This document shows, piece after piece, positions 7,650 to 15,541 of a stretch of 29,586 nucleotides of DNA. The position numbers and the translations under genes are program-made. Each line of letters starts with the position of its first letter. Positions within the stretch are counted from its first letter, which is position 1. This DNA is from SURF-21 sp964510515 (lineage in GTDB: Bacteria > Actinomycetota > Geothermincolia > Geothermincolales > RBG-13-55-18), in assembly GCA_964510515.1 (NCBI GenBank), contig CAZEAU010000028.1:1-29586 (forward strand). The letters run 5' to 3'. Under the pieces are notes generated by a model, which saw only the letters and a program-made list of their open reading frames with translations, was not told where the DNA came from and did not search any database.

Positions 7650-7686
7650 TTGTCAAGTTTGTGCGCCGTCGTTTCGATACTAAACT
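7650..7686 (+). promoter_or_regulatory. Putative promoter of the histidine-kinase operon
   Basis: Two readings are possible. TTGTGC (7659-7664) and TAAACT (7681-7686) have a 16-base spacer. TTGTCA (7650-7655) has the better -35 but is 20 bases from GATACT (7676-7681). Either places transcription start about 20 bases before the kinase ATG. Local A+T is clearly higher than in the flanks. Confidence 0.4.
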
Positions 7687-7710
7687 GGACATTGAAAAGG
7701 GGTAAAGAAC

Positions 7711-10680
7711 ATGAAGTCGGCCAAGCTTCTTCCGCTGTCCCACTGGATAGCCTTCATCGTTGTGGCCTTCTATCCCCTCTATTACGGGGAGAGCATAACG
7801 CGCTGGCCCTGGCTCGTCACCGTTGCGGTGATGGCGCTTCTGGGGGCCGCTTACCATGCCGCGCGGCACCTGCGCAGGTCGGCTCCTGCGGGGGCGCGGG
7901 GGATCTCCCTCCTGGGGCTCGATGCCCTGCTCGTCTGCTTCCTGATCTTTTACAGCGGCGGCATCTCCAGCCCTTTCTTCCCCCTGCTCTTCCTCCTCTG
8001 CGCCACCGCCTCCCTCTACGGGAACTGGACCACGACGCTGTTCATGGCGGGGGGGGTGAGCGCCGTCTATGCCGCCGCCTGCCTGGGGCGGGAGATGGTC
8101 CTGGCGCAGCAAGGCGCCTCTCTGCTCATCGACGTGGTCGTGCTCCTCGGCGCCTCGGTCATCCTCTCCTACCTCGCCGAGCTGGATCGGCGCGAGCAGA
8201 GCAAGGCGGAGAGGATGGAGACGCTTTACCGCCTCAGTTCCACCCTCATGGAGAAGATGGACCTCGAGAGCTCACTGCAGCACCTGCTCGCCTCCACCGC
8301 CTCCTTCTTTAAAACCGACCTGAGCTCCATACACCTCCTGGACCGCAAGGGCGGCCTCCTGTTGCTCGAGGCCTCGGGCGCTCCCGGCGGCGTGCCGAAG
8401 GAGCGCACGGAGGTCCCCTCAGGCGAGGGTTTCCTGGGCTGGGTGGTGAGGGAGAAGAAGCCCATCCTGGTCAACGACATCCCCGGCGACCTCCGCCTGC
8501 TCGGACTCCCTCCGGCGCAGGCGGGAGCCCTTTCGGCTCTCGCGGCCCCGGTCATGGTCGGGAAGGAATTGATCGGGGTGATCAGCTTCGCCAGCAGCGA
8601 ACGGCGCAGCTTCACCCCGGAGGACCTGCAGATGCTGGTGACCATCTCCAACCTGGCGGCCTCCATCATCGCTCGCGCCGAGCTCTATCAGATGGTGCTC
8701 TCCCGCAGCGAGATCATCGTGGAGAGCATGAGCAGCAGCCTCATGGTCACGGACTCCGCGGGCAAGGTGGTCATGGCCAATCAGGCGGCGCGCGACCTCA
8801 TGGGTCTTGAGGACCTGCCGCGCGACATCACGCTGCGGGAGCTCCTGGAGCCCATCCTCCTGGACGCGGAGGCCCTGTGGGGGTTCCTGGACACGGACAA
8901 GGCGCGGGCGGCGGAGCACGCCCGCCTCGAGGTGCGCCTGCGCGGCACGCCGGAGCGCATATGCTCGGTGAGCGCCTCGCCCATACGGGTCTCCTACGAG
9001 CCCAACAGCGGTTTCGTGGTCATCGTGGAGGACATCACCGAGCGGGTGAAGGTGGACGAGATCAGGGACGACCTCATGCTGCTCATCGCCCGCCGCGTCG
9101 AGGAGCAGACGACGCTCTACGAGGTGGGCAGGTCGCTCATCGACGAGGTGGATACGAGCGATTTGCTGGACTTCCTGCTGGATAAGGCGGTGCACCTGGT
9201 GGGCGCGGAAATGGGCGCCCTCTCCCTGCGCGACGATGCCGGGAGCTTCCGCATCAGGGCGCTGCACGGCCTGGACGCGGGCCAGCTCGGCCGCGCCTTC
9301 CGCGATGGCGAGTTCCTGCCGGGGGAGGCGGCGGCGAAGGGGGCACCGCTGCGGCGGGCCGAGGTGGAAGCCGCCGCCGCCACCCCCTGGGGAGCGGGGG
9401 TCGACCATCCCCTTTCCTATCTCGCCGCGCCGATAACCTGGCAGGGTGCGACCACGGGCGTCATCGAGGTCGCCGCCGCGCCCCACCGACATTCCTTCGG
9501 CGAGGACGACCTCAGGCTGCTCGGCCTGTTCGTGAACCAGGCCGCCATCGCCCTCGAGAACTCCAACCTTTACCGCCTCATCACCGAGGACCAGCGGCGG
9601 ACGGAAGCCATGCTGCATTCCATCAACGACGGCGTGATCGCCGTAAACGACGAGGCGCAGATAATACTGGTCAACTCGGCCGCGGAGAGGATACTGGGCC
9701 TGCCCCCCTTCACCCAGACCGAGGGCCGACACGTGAAGGAGGTCATCCACCCGCGGCAACTCGCCAATACCTTCCTGCGCAGCCTGAATGCCGGGAAGGA
9801 ACTGGAAGAGGAGGTGGAGCTCGAGTCCCCCGCCCGCAGTATCCTGGAGGTCAAGACCTCCAATATCGAGACCGCCCCGGGAACGCGCATAGGCATCATC
9901 GCGGTCATCCGCGACATCACTGCCCTGCGCGAGCTGGAGCAGGCCAAGTCCGACTTCGTGTCCACGGTCTCCCACGAGCTGCGCACCCCGCTCACCTCCA
10001 TCAAAGCCTATACCGCCACCCTGCGCCGCACCGATGTCGACTTCGACAAGCCCACGCGCCGGGAGTTCCTGCGCGTCATCGAGGAGGAGACGGACCGTCT
10101 CACCCGGCTGGTGTCGGACATCCTCGACGTCTCCCGCATAGAGTCCGGGCGGCTGACGCTGAAGAAGCGCGCCCTGGACCTGTCCCAGCTGGTGCGCATC
10201 ATCATCGGCAGGCTGCGGTCGCAGTTCCCCAACCACGAGATCGGGCTCGACACCCCGGAGAGCCTGGGGCTGGTGGATATCGACCCCGACAAGATCGAGC
10301 AGGTGCTGGTGAACCTGGTGGACAACGCCGCCAAGTACTCGCCCTCGGGGGGAGAGATACGCGTGGCCCTCGAGCAGCGGCCGCGGCGGGTGGAGTGCAG
10401 GGTTTCGGATTCCGGGGTGGGGGTGCCGGCCGAGCATCTTTCCCATATCTTCGAGAAATTCCACCGCGTGGACAACCGCGCCACGCGGGAGGTCTACGGC
10501 ACGGGCCTGGGCCTCTATGTGAGCAGGAGCATCGTGGAGGCGCACGGCGGCTCCATCTGGGCGGAGAGCGTGCTCGGCGAGGGCAGCACCTTCAGTTTCG
10601 CCCTTCCCCTTTCCGCCCGGGACGGCGAAGGCGAGAGGGCGGCCGCGCACACGGAGAAAGAGGCGGGTGAGAAGACATGA
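7711..10680 (+). CDS. Membrane-bound multi-sensor histidine kinase (6TM-GAF-PAS-GAF-PAS-HisKA-HATPase)
   Basis: The 989-residue kinase has six hydrophobic segments in residues about 11-155. A first GAF domain follows at about 180-320 and a PAS domain at about 330-445 ending in VVIVEDITERV. A second GAF lies at about 465-620 and a second PAS at about 630-740 ending in IAVIRDITALREL. The transmitter is complete: phosphoacceptor His755 in TVSHELRTPLTSI, N box LVDNAAKYS (Asn872), G1 DSGVGVP (900-906), F box FEKFHRVDN and G2 GTGLGLYVSR. It should autophosphorylate at the membrane in response to an unknown signal. AAAAGGGG precedes the ATG. Its stop overlaps the next start (ATGA), tying it to the REC-GGDEF gene, a likely partner; the REC-LytTR regulator further down is another. 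Confidence 0.95.
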   Translation: MKSAKLLPLSHWIAFIVVAFYPLYYGESITRWPWLVTVAVMALLGAAYHAARHLRRSAPAGARGISLLGLDALLVCFLIFYSGGISSPFFPLLFLLCATASLYGNWTTTLFMAGGVSAVYAAACLGREMVLAQQGASLLIDVVVLLGASVILSYLAELDRREQSKAERMETLYRLSSTLMEKMDLESSLQHLLASTASFFKTDLSSIHLLDRKGGLLLLEASGAPGGVPKERTEVPSGEGFLGWVVREKKPILVNDIPGDLRLLGLPPAQAGALSALAAPVMVGKELIGVISFASSERRSFTPEDLQMLVTISNLAASIIARAELYQMVLSRSEIIVESMSSSLMVTDSAGKVVMANQAARDLMGLEDLPRDITLRELLEPILLDAEALWGFLDTDKARAAEHARLEVRLRGTPERICSVSASPIRVSYEPNSGFVVIVEDITERVKVDEIRDDLMLLIARRVEEQTTLYEVGRSLIDEVDTSDLLDFLLDKAVHLVGAEMGALSLRDDAGSFRIRALHGLDAGQLGRAFRDGEFLPGEAAAKGAPLRRAEVEAAAATPWGAGVDHPLSYLAAPITWQGATTGVIEVAAAPHRHSFGEDDLRLLGLFVNQAAIALENSNLYRLITEDQRRTEAMLHSINDGVIAVNDEAQIILVNSAAERILGLPPFTQTEGRHVKEVIHPRQLANTFLRSLNAGKELEEEVELESPARSILEVKTSNIETAPGTRIGIIAVIRDITALRELEQAKSDFVSTVSHELRTPLTSIKAYTATLRRTDVDFDKPTRREFLRVIEEETDRLTRLVSDILDVSRIESGRLTLKKRALDLSQLVRIIIGRLRSQFPNHEIGLDTPESLGLVDIDPDKIEQVLVNLVDNAAKYSPSGGEIRVALEQRPRRVECRVSDSGVGVPAEHLSHIFEKFHRVDNRATREVYGTGLGLYVSRSIVEAHGGSIWAESVLGEGSTFSFALPLSARDGEGERAAAHTEKEAGEKT

Positions 10681-11624
10681 AAAACGACCCGGTCGTGCCC
10701 GTCAAGGTCCTGGTCGTGGACGACGAAAGGAATATCCTGGACATCATCAGGTTCAACCTGGAGGTCGAGGGCTACGAGGTCATCACCTCGTGCGAGGGCG
10801 AGGAGGCGCTGCGCCTGGTAGGGGAGCAGAGGCCCGACCTCATCCTCTGCGACATGATGATGCCCGAGATGGACGGGCTGGAGGTGTGCCGACGCCTCAA
10901 GGCGGACGGGAGGACCAACCACATACCCGTGGTCGTGCTCTCGGCCAGGACGCAGGCCCAGGACAAGGTGGCCAGCATCGAGGCGGGCGCGGACGATTTC
11001 ATCACCAAGCCCTTCGAGTTCTCGGACCTGGTGGCGCGCATCACCATCAACCTCATACGCTCGCGCCAGAAGCGGGATGTAAGCCCGCTCACCGGGCTTC
11101 CGGGCAGCATCTCCATAGACGCCGAGACCAAGCGACGCACCTCGCGGAACCTCCTTTTCGCCGCGCTTTACATAGACATCGACGGCTTCAAGCCCTTCAA
11201 CGAAGTCTACGGCTTCCCCGCCGGGGACAGGGCCATCCGCATGCTGGCCTCCATAATCGACGACGCGGTGAAGAACACGGGCAACCTGGACGATTTCGTA
11301 GGGCACGGCGGAGGGGACGATTTCGTGGTCCTCACCTCCCCGGAGAAGGCCGTCCCGGTCGCCGAGGCCGTCATCTCCGCCTTCGACGAAGAGGTGGGGA
11401 CCCTCTACCGGGACGAGGACCTCGCGCGGGGCTATTCCATCAGCGTCGACCGCCTGGGGCGGGACGTCCTCGTCCCGGTCATGACCCTGAGCATCGGCAT
11501 AGCCAGCAACCACCGCAGGCGCATCGCCACCCACTGGGAGGTGGGAGAGATAGCCAAAGAGACCCTGAAGTATGCCAAGTCCATGCCTGGAAGCGCCTAT
11601 TTCGCCGACCGCCGCAGCAAGTAG
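10677..11624 (+). CDS. Response regulator with divergent GGDEF output domain
   Basis: The 315-residue product has an N-terminal receiver domain with VVDDERN, phosphoacceptor Asp59 in LILCDMMMPEMDG and the TKPFE lysine. It is followed from about residue 135 by a GGDEF-like domain. That domain keeps LTGLPG and YIDIDGFKPFNEVYGFPAGD, but its signature reads GHGGGDDF, so the active-loop glutamate is aspartate. The upstream RxxD inhibitory site is NLDD, with the arginine missing. Cyclic-di-GMP synthesis is therefore uncertain; binding or a purely regulatory role is possible. Translation is coupled to the kinase through an ATGA overlap. Confidence 0.9.
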   Translation: MKNDPVVPVKVLVVDDERNILDIIRFNLEVEGYEVITSCEGEEALRLVGEQRPDLILCDMMMPEMDGLEVCRRLKADGRTNHIPVVVLSARTQAQDKVASIEAGADDFITKPFEFSDLVARITINLIRSRQKRDVSPLTGLPGSISIDAETKRRTSRNLLFAALYIDIDGFKPFNEVYGFPAGDRAIRMLASIIDDAVKNTGNLDDFVGHGGGDDFVVLTSPEKAVPVAEAVISAFDEEVGTLYRDEDLARGYSISVDRLGRDVLVPVMTLSIGIASNHRRRIATHWEVGEIAKETLKYAKSMPGSAYFADRRSK

Positions 11625-11709
11625 CAAGGCTATCAAGATGGAGGGTGAGGATGACGAAACCAGTAATGGAATCGCTCGCGCAGAAAAATCGAGAGGACCA
11701 GGGCCCGGC

Positions 11710-12483
11710 ATGAACGCTGACCAAGAGGACAGGTACCGCATCCTGCTCATAGAGGACGACCCGGCCATCTCCAACGTGGTCGAGCTCAACCTCAAGCTGG
11801 ACAACTACGAGGTCGCCTTGGCCGCCGACGGCGAGGAGGGCCTGAAGATGGTCGCGGAGACCGACCCGGACCTCATCATCCTGGACGTCATGATGCCCAA
11901 GGTGGACGGCTGGCAGGTACTCATGCAGTTGAGGTCCGAGGAGCGCACCAGGGACATCCCGGTGATCATGCTGACCGCCATCGGAGATGAGCAGTCCAAG
12001 GTCATCGGCCTGCGCGGCGGTGCCGACGATTACGTGCCCAAGCCCTTCAGCCCCCTGGAGCTGGCGGCCAGGGTGAAGGTGATCCTCGACCGTGTGGGCA
12101 GGGCCCGCCGCCTGAGCGCGGAGGCGGGGAGGACGCGGGAAACGGTACGCCTGGAGCAGATAGCGGTGCAGAAGGGAGATGTGATCAAGCTCGTCCCCAT
12201 GGAGGACATCTACTTCATCGACACCAAGCACGAATACGCCAACCTGCACACCGCGTCCGAGGCCTATCTCACCACCTACAGCCTTTCCGAGCTGGAAAGG
12301 GTGCTCGACGGCAGGAATTTTTTCCGCACCCACCGCAGCTTCATCGTCAACCTCAAAAAGGTCGACCAGATAATCAAGCTTTCCCGCAACAGCCTCATCG
12401 TGACCCTCAAGGACGAGAAAGAGAGCCGCGTGCCGGTGTCCCGCCGCCAGGCCTCCGCCCTGCGCGAGATGCTGGGCCTGTGA
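11710..12483 (+). CDS. LytTR-family response regulator
   Basis: The 257-residue product pairs a receiver domain (LLIEDDPA, Asp59 in LIILDVMMPKVDG, VPKPFSPLE) with a LytTR DNA-binding domain at about 150-257. The latter shows MEDIYFIDTKHEYANLHT, FFRTHRSFIVNLKKVDQI and VPVSRRQASALREML. LytTR proteins bind DNA through beta strands and often control exported or competence functions; the targets are unknown here. The ATG at 11710 begins right before the receiver domain. An in-frame ATG at 11638 (GCAAGG eight bases upstream) would add 24 residues and cannot be excluded. It lies 85 bases after the REC-GGDEF gene on the same strand and probably shares its transcript. Confidence 0.93.
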   Translation: MNADQEDRYRILLIEDDPAISNVVELNLKLDNYEVALAADGEEGLKMVAETDPDLIILDVMMPKVDGWQVLMQLRSEERTRDIPVIMLTAIGDEQSKVIGLRGGADDYVPKPFSPLELAARVKVILDRVGRARRLSAEAGRTRETVRLEQIAVQKGDVIKLVPMEDIYFIDTKHEYANLHTASEAYLTTYSLSELERVLDGRNFFRTHRSFIVNLKKVDQIIKLSRNSLIVTLKDEKESRVPVSRRQASALREMLGL

Positions 12484-12530
12484 GAAAATACCCTAAAGGC
12501 CGGCCGCGCAAGCTCCGACAATAAGGGCGA

Positions 12531-12600
12531 GGCAGCCAGGTACCCCCATGAGTTGACCGGCAATATCCCTCAATGGGTGCAAGCAAGCAGACTGGCTGCC
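12531..12600 (+). ncRNA. Candidate structured RNA between convergent genes
   Basis: A perfect 9-bp closing stem joins GGCAGCCAG (12531-12539) with CTGGCTGCC (12592-12600). Inside it, CCCATGAG (12545-12552) pairs with CTCAATGGG (12569-12577) leaving one bulged A. This leaves a 16-base loop, TTGACCGGCAATATCC, and a 14-base single-stranded TGCAAGCAAGCAGA joining the two helices. A terminator-like hairpin follows six bases later at 12606. It fits no riboswitch or ribozyme consensus known to me. It could be an independent small RNA, a 3'-UTR-derived RNA of the LytTR regulator, or chance folding. Confidence 0.4.
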
Positions 12601-12605
12601 CCACC

Positions 12606-12633
12606 AAGACCCCGTTCCCCCCAACGGGGTCTT
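12606..12633 (+). terminator. Strong hairpin terminator between convergent genes
   Basis: AAGACCCCGTT (12606-12616) and AACGGGGTCTT (12623-12633) form a perfect 11-bp stem around six C residues. The A runs at the foot on one side and T runs on the other let it work in both directions. It lies between the LytTR regulator and the metallophosphoesterase, which point at each other. Confidence 0.8.
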
Positions 12634-12653
12634 CCCCTTGGGGGCGGACGCGC

Positions 12654-13469
12654 TCACAGGCGTATCGCTTCCTCGCTCACCTCGTCCCCCCTGACGGTCA
12701 CGCGCAGGAAGTGGTGAAAGCCGCCCGCCTGCTCCGAGAGATGCGGGGCCGCGCCGGCACCCCCGGTGACCACCACGCGGGGAGGGCCGGAGCTGTAGAG
12801 CATGTAGGCGTGGATATGGCCGCAGTAAAGCACGGAGGCGCCGGCGCTTTCCAGGATGCGCAGCATCTCCCGGGCGCTCTCCGTCTCCCTTGGCTGGAAA
12901 CCGCCGTGGCCCACGTCCAGCGGCGCGCCGGGGGGCACGTGGGCGAAGCCGATGACCACCCTTTCCTCCCCCATCTCCGCCAGGTTCTGCCGCAGCCAGG
13001 CGAGCTGCTCCTGCGGGCAGCCCACGCCCTGCACGGCATCGTTCAAGAAGACGAGGCGCGTGCCCTGGAAGTCCAGGGCATAGTGGTCCGGCCCGAAGAC
13101 CTGGGTGAACACGGAGGCGTCGCCCCCGGGCATGTCGTTATCTCCGGGTATGACGTGATAGGTGATCCCCGTGGCGTCGAGGAAGTCCTTCATCCCCTGC
13201 ATCTCGGCCAAGCCCTTGCCGGTGCTCACGTCCCCCACGACGACCAGGAACTCGCCCTCCCGGGCCTGGGCCACGACCTCTTCCAGGAGGTCGGTGCGGC
13301 CGTGGGGATCCCCGCAGACCAGAAAGGAGTAATCGTTGGCGGCGGCCCCTGCGCCCCCGCCTCCCGCCTCTCCCCCGCCGGGAAGCGACCCGCCGCACGA
13401 GCACAGAAGCAGCGCGGCCCCAGCCAGGGCCGCCAGCAGGAAGGGCAGCGAACCCGTGCGCTTGTTCAT
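12654..13469 (-). CDS. Calcineurin-like metallophosphoesterase lipoprotein
   Basis: The 271-residue product begins MNKRTGSL and has a hydrophobic signal ending LLLCSC, with the lipid-bearing cysteine at residue 25 (lipobox LCSC). A Gly/Ala-rich spacer follows. The catalytic domain carries metallophosphoesterase motifs in order: VCGDPHG, VVVGDVSTG, IPGDNDM (for the usual GNHD/E), GFAHVPPG and LYCGHIHAY. It is expected to sit outside the cytoplasmic membrane and cleave phosphoester bonds; the substrate is unknown. The ATG is preceded by GGAGGAGAGC. A longer in-frame extension upstream has no family similarity and runs into the tRNA gene region, so it is not used. GDVSTG and GDND are variants of the consensus metal-site motifs. 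Confidence 0.9.
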   Translation of the reverse strand: MNKRTGSLPFLLAALAGAALLLCSCGGSLPGGGEAGGGGAGAAANDYSFLVCGDPHGRTDLLEEVVAQAREGEFLVVVGDVSTGKGLAEMQGMKDFLDATGITYHVIPGDNDMPGGDASVFTQVFGPDHYALDFQGTRLVFLNDAVQGVGCPQEQLAWLRQNLAEMGEERVVIGFAHVPPGAPLDVGHGGFQPRETESAREMLRILESAGASVLYCGHIHAYMLYSSGPPRVVVTGGAGAAPHLSEQAGGFHHFLRVTVRGDEVSEEAIRL

Positions 13470-13638
13470 GCTCTCCTCCTCTCTCCGCTCGGGCGGTGCC
13501 GCACCGGGGCGGAGCCACCCTGTGCCCCTTCTTAAAAGGATACGTCTCCGCGGCGCGGCCATCAATGCCGGACGCGGGGCGGAGCCTCGCCGTTTCCCCT
13601 CCCGGTCACGCGGCGTTGTGGAAGCGCGCATACCCTTC

Positions 13639-13647
13639 TGGTAGAAT
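13639..13647 (+). promoter_or_regulatory. Extended -10 promoter of tRNA-Ala
   Basis: TGGTAGAAT is an extended -10 (TGn plus TAGAAT) 14 bases before the first tRNA nucleotide. A TTGTGG at 13616 is 20 bases away, too far for a good -35, so the TGn probably compensates. Confidence 0.6.
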
Positions 13648-13661
13648 AGCCCTGCACCTAT

Positions 13662-13736
13662 GGGGCCGTAGCTCAGCGGGAGAGCGCTGCCTTCGCAAGG
13701 CAGAAGTCGTGGGTTCAAATCCCATCGGCTCCACCA
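13662..13736 (+). tRNA. tRNA-Ala (anticodon CGC)
   Basis: The complete cloverleaf includes the encoded CCA. Acceptor GGGGCCG pairs with CGGCTCC and includes the G3-U70 wobble that marks alanine tRNAs. The anticodon stem CTGCC/GGCAG encloses TTCGCAA, giving anticodon CGC, which reads GCG. The T arm contains GTGGG-TTCAAAT-CCCAT and the discriminator base is A. It has its own promoter and terminator. Confidence 0.98.
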
Positions 13737-13747
13737 GGACACCCCAG

Positions 13748-13768
13748 GCCCTCGCGCGAGGGCTTTTT
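13748..13768 (+). terminator. Intrinsic terminator of tRNA-Ala
   Basis: GCCCTCGCGCGAGGGC is a self-complementary hairpin followed by TTTTT, 12 bases after the tRNA CCA end. This is a textbook factor-independent terminator. Confidence 0.9.
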
Positions 13769-13898
13769 ATCTTGCCGCATGCGGGCGCCCCTCGCCGCCG
13801 CCTCCCCGGCCGGGAGCATGTGCGCGCCATGCGGCCCCGTGCGCCGGGGAGGACAGCGCGGCCGGGGGCCGGGCGTTTATTTTTCCCGCGCGAGCCAT

Positions 13899-13904
13899 TA
13901 TGAT
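13899..13904 (+). promoter_or_regulatory. Putative -10 box before the small protein gene at 13946
   Basis: TATGAT followed by AGAG lies about 42 bases before the start codon, in the same TATGATAGAG string as the proposed ychF -10. An AT-rich stretch (GTTTATTTTT) at 13875-13884 occupies the -35 region without a clear match. Confidence 0.4.
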
Positions 13905-13945
13905 AGAGCAAAGGGGGAGCTGGAGGGTAAAGGGAGCTCGAGCGC

Positions 13946-14260
13946 ATGGTGGATTTCATCGCAGAGCTGAACGACTACTATGTCAGGAACCGCGGCAAGC
14001 GGATCAAGCAAGAGTTCCGTGACGTCCTGGCCAGGGAAAGGGAGAACCTCTCCGCATCCCAGAGGCAGATATTCGAGGTCCACATCGAGCCCAGCCTGGA
14101 GCAGCTGCAGGATGCCCTCTACGAAGCCTTCAAGGAGGCAGACAGGCCCCTGGAAGCGTGGCGTACGGCCGTCCTGGAGAACCCGCCCAGCATCATCAAT
14201 CAGGCGGCGAGAAAAGCGGTCATCCGGGCTATCCGCGACATGGACAGCGGCGGGATATAG
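13946..14260 (+). CDS. Small helical protein of unknown function
   Basis: A 104-residue soluble protein starting MVDFIAELNDYYVRNRGKRI. It is rich in charged residues and probably all helical, with a Lys/Arg/Glu-rich N-terminal half (KRIKQEFRDVLARERENL) and a C-terminal helix (NQAARKAVIRAIRDM). No signal peptide, membrane segment, cysteine or catalytic motif is visible, and I do not recognise the family. Support for a real gene comes from a plausible promoter, an AAGGGAG element 10 bases before the ATG, and a composition clearly more protein-like than the opposing frames. It stands alone between tRNA-Ala and a lipoprotein gene. Confidence 0.75.
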   Translation: MVDFIAELNDYYVRNRGKRIKQEFRDVLARERENLSASQRQIFEVHIEPSLEQLQDALYEAFKEADRPLEAWRTAVLENPPSIINQAARKAVIRAIRDMDSGGI

Positions 14261-14386
14261 GAGTGAAGCACCCCGGCGGCGGCACCGCCCCCTCCCCGGC
14301 GCTTCAAGAAGCACGGAGCGCGGGCCGATAATCGATCCGTATCGCCATACGGCAGCTCAAATACTGACGGAAACGGGGTGGTGGCC

Positions 14387-14713
14387 ATGAAACGAAACTT
14401 CCTTCTCGCCCTGGTGCTTCTAGCCCTGGTCGTGTTCGCCGCCGGTTGCGGCGGCGGGGTGGGTGGGAGCGCCGCCGCGAACCAGGGGTCGGAAAGGGGG
14501 GGCCCGGTGGGCCAGGCCGACAGCGCCGCCTGCGCAGCGAACCGCAGCCTCATCTCCTCCGCCGCGCAGCAGTATCAGGCCGTGGAGGGGATCTATCCCG
14601 CCTCCATTCAGGCGCTGGTCCCCGGCTACCTGCAGAGCGTGCCCGCCTGCCCGTCGCACGGGAGCTATGCCCTGCAGGACAAGAGCGTGAGCTGCTCGGT
14701 GCACGGCGATTAG
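14387..14713 (+). CDS. Lipoprotein with a type IV pilin-like head domain
   Basis: The 108-residue product has a signal peptide, MKRNFLLALVLLALVVFAAG, followed by the lipidation cysteine at residue 21 and a Gly/Ser spacer. The rest reads CAANRSLISSAAQQYQ, GIYPASIQALVPGYLQSVP, CPSHGSYAL and VSCSVHG. These resemble the C-terminal head of major pilins and pseudopilins (ComGC/GspG type), where the same Cys-Ala-Asn, PGYL and CPxGG features recur. Here the pilin helix and prepilin cleavage site are replaced by a lipoprotein signal, so it probably cannot polymerise and would be membrane-anchored. The ATG at 14387 is chosen because it starts the signal peptide. In-frame GTG codons at 14378 and 14381 would only add residues before it. 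Confidence 0.82.
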   Translation: MKRNFLLALVLLALVVFAAGCGGGVGGSAAANQGSERGGPVGQADSAACAANRSLISSAAQQYQAVEGIYPASIQALVPGYLQSVPACPSHGSYALQDKSVSCSVHGD

Positions 14714-14828
14714 CCGCGGGCATCCCGCCTGCACACCCGCCTCCTTCCCCGCCGCCGCGGCATCGGCCCCGCTGGGGAGCGGGCGCCGACCGCCGTGCCG
14801 AGGAAGCGCCGTCAACGGGCAAAGCGAA

Positions 14829-14868
14829 GGGCGCTGCCGGGGGCGGGTGAGCCCTGCCCGCAGCGCCC
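14829..14868 (-). terminator. Hairpin downstream of rubredoxin
   Basis: GGGCGCTGC (14829-14837) and GCAGCGCCC (14860-14868) form a perfect 9-bp stem, with partly paired G/C runs inside. It lies 20 bases past the rubredoxin stop. On the minus strand it is followed by TTCGCTTTG, a weak T run. The convergent lipoprotein gene may share it. Confidence 0.55.
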
Positions 14869-14888
14869 TGCCGGGGCCCTGTGCACCC

Positions 14889-15047
14889 CTAGACCTTCTC
14901 GAACATATCTTTTTCCGCGCCGCACTGGGGGCACACCCAGTCGTCCGGCAGGTCCTCAAAGGAGGTGCCCGGCTCTATGCCCCCGTCGGGGTCTCCTTTC
15001 TCCGGGTCGTAGATGTAGCCGCAAACGGTGCATTCGTACTTGTCCAT
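14889..15047 (-). CDS. Rubredoxin
   Basis: A 52-residue classic rubredoxin. The two iron-binding loops are CTVCGY (Cys6, Cys9) and CPQCGA (Cys39, Cys42), separated by the conserved YDPEKGDPDGGIEPGTSFED and LPDDWVC segments. It is a small cytoplasmic one-electron carrier, common in anaerobes as a partner of rubrerythrins, superoxide reductases and flavodiiron proteins. None of these is adjacent, so its partner is elsewhere. The ATG at 15047 is preceded by GGAAGGAACAT; an upstream in-frame extension does not match the family. A TATTAT at 15106-15111 on the minus strand may be its -10. Confidence 0.97.
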   Translation of the reverse strand: MDKYECTVCGYIYDPEKGDPDGGIEPGTSFEDLPDDWVCPQCGAEKDMFEKV

Positions 15048-15203
15048 ATGTTCCTTCCTCCTTCTCTCGGTGCGCACGGTAACCGATCTCCGGCGTCGGT
15101 TTTGTATAATATACCCGAATCTTCCCCATTCTACCGGGCGGCGGAAGCGGCGTCCTGATCCTTATCAGCGGCGGCGTGCATCACCGCGCGCCGCTGCTGC
15201 GGC

Positions 15204-15209
15204 TATAAT
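15204..15209 (+). promoter_or_regulatory. Putative -10 box of the GyrI-like gene
   Basis: A perfect TATAAT lies about 57 bases before the start codon. No convincing -35 element is visible. A second TATAAT at 15105-15110 lies further upstream in the same intergenic stretch. Confidence 0.45.
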
Positions 15210-15265
15210 TGATTCCTGACCGCCCCCCCACGGGACCTGGCAGGATCGAGACGGGAGGAATGAGC

Positions 15266-15541
15266 ATGAGACCACTGCAACCGCCGCCGGAGATAGAGAA
15301 GATGGCCACCACGGGCGAGACCGGGGTGAAGACGGTGCCCGCCCAGGAGGTGGCCTACCTCGTGCACAAGGGAGCGTACGCCGGGGTGCAGGACTCGCAG
15401 CTCAAGCTGATGCGCTGGATCGGCGAGAACGGCTACGAGCTCATGGGCCCGGGCATCGCCATCTTCCACAACGACCTCATCATGGTCGGGTCCGAGGAGG
15501 ACCTCGTCACGGAGCTGCAGTTCCCGGTGCGCAGAAAGTAG
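15266..15541 (+). CDS. GyrI-like / AraC-effector-binding-fold small protein
   Basis: The 91-residue product contains VPAQEVAYLVHKGAYAGVQD, then LMRWIGENGYELMGPGIAIF and the closing LVTELQFPV. This is the typical pattern of the second half of GyrI-like (effector-binding) domains. The full domain is about 150 residues, so this is a half-length single-domain form without a DNA-binding part. Members bind small hydrophobic or cationic ligands, and some inhibit gyrase; its own role is unknown. The ATG at 15266 is 7 bases after GGAGG. An ATG at 15260 is too close to that site. The glutamate-proline-rich N-terminus (RPLQPPPEIEKM) is unusual. Confidence 0.82.
   Translation: MRPLQPPPEIEKMATTGETGVKTVPAQEVAYLVHKGAYAGVQDSQLKLMRWIGENGYELMGPGIAIFHNDLIMVGSEEDLVTELQFPVRRK

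Noticed and set aside
10677..11624. Confident call of active diguanylate cyclase
   Set aside because: The active-loop residue and the inhibitory site are both altered, so only a GGDEF-like domain is claimed.
13470..13742. N-terminal extension of the metallophosphoesterase through the tRNA region
   Set aside because: It would read antisense through tRNA-Ala. The ATG at 13469 begins a clean lipoprotein signal with a good ribosome site.
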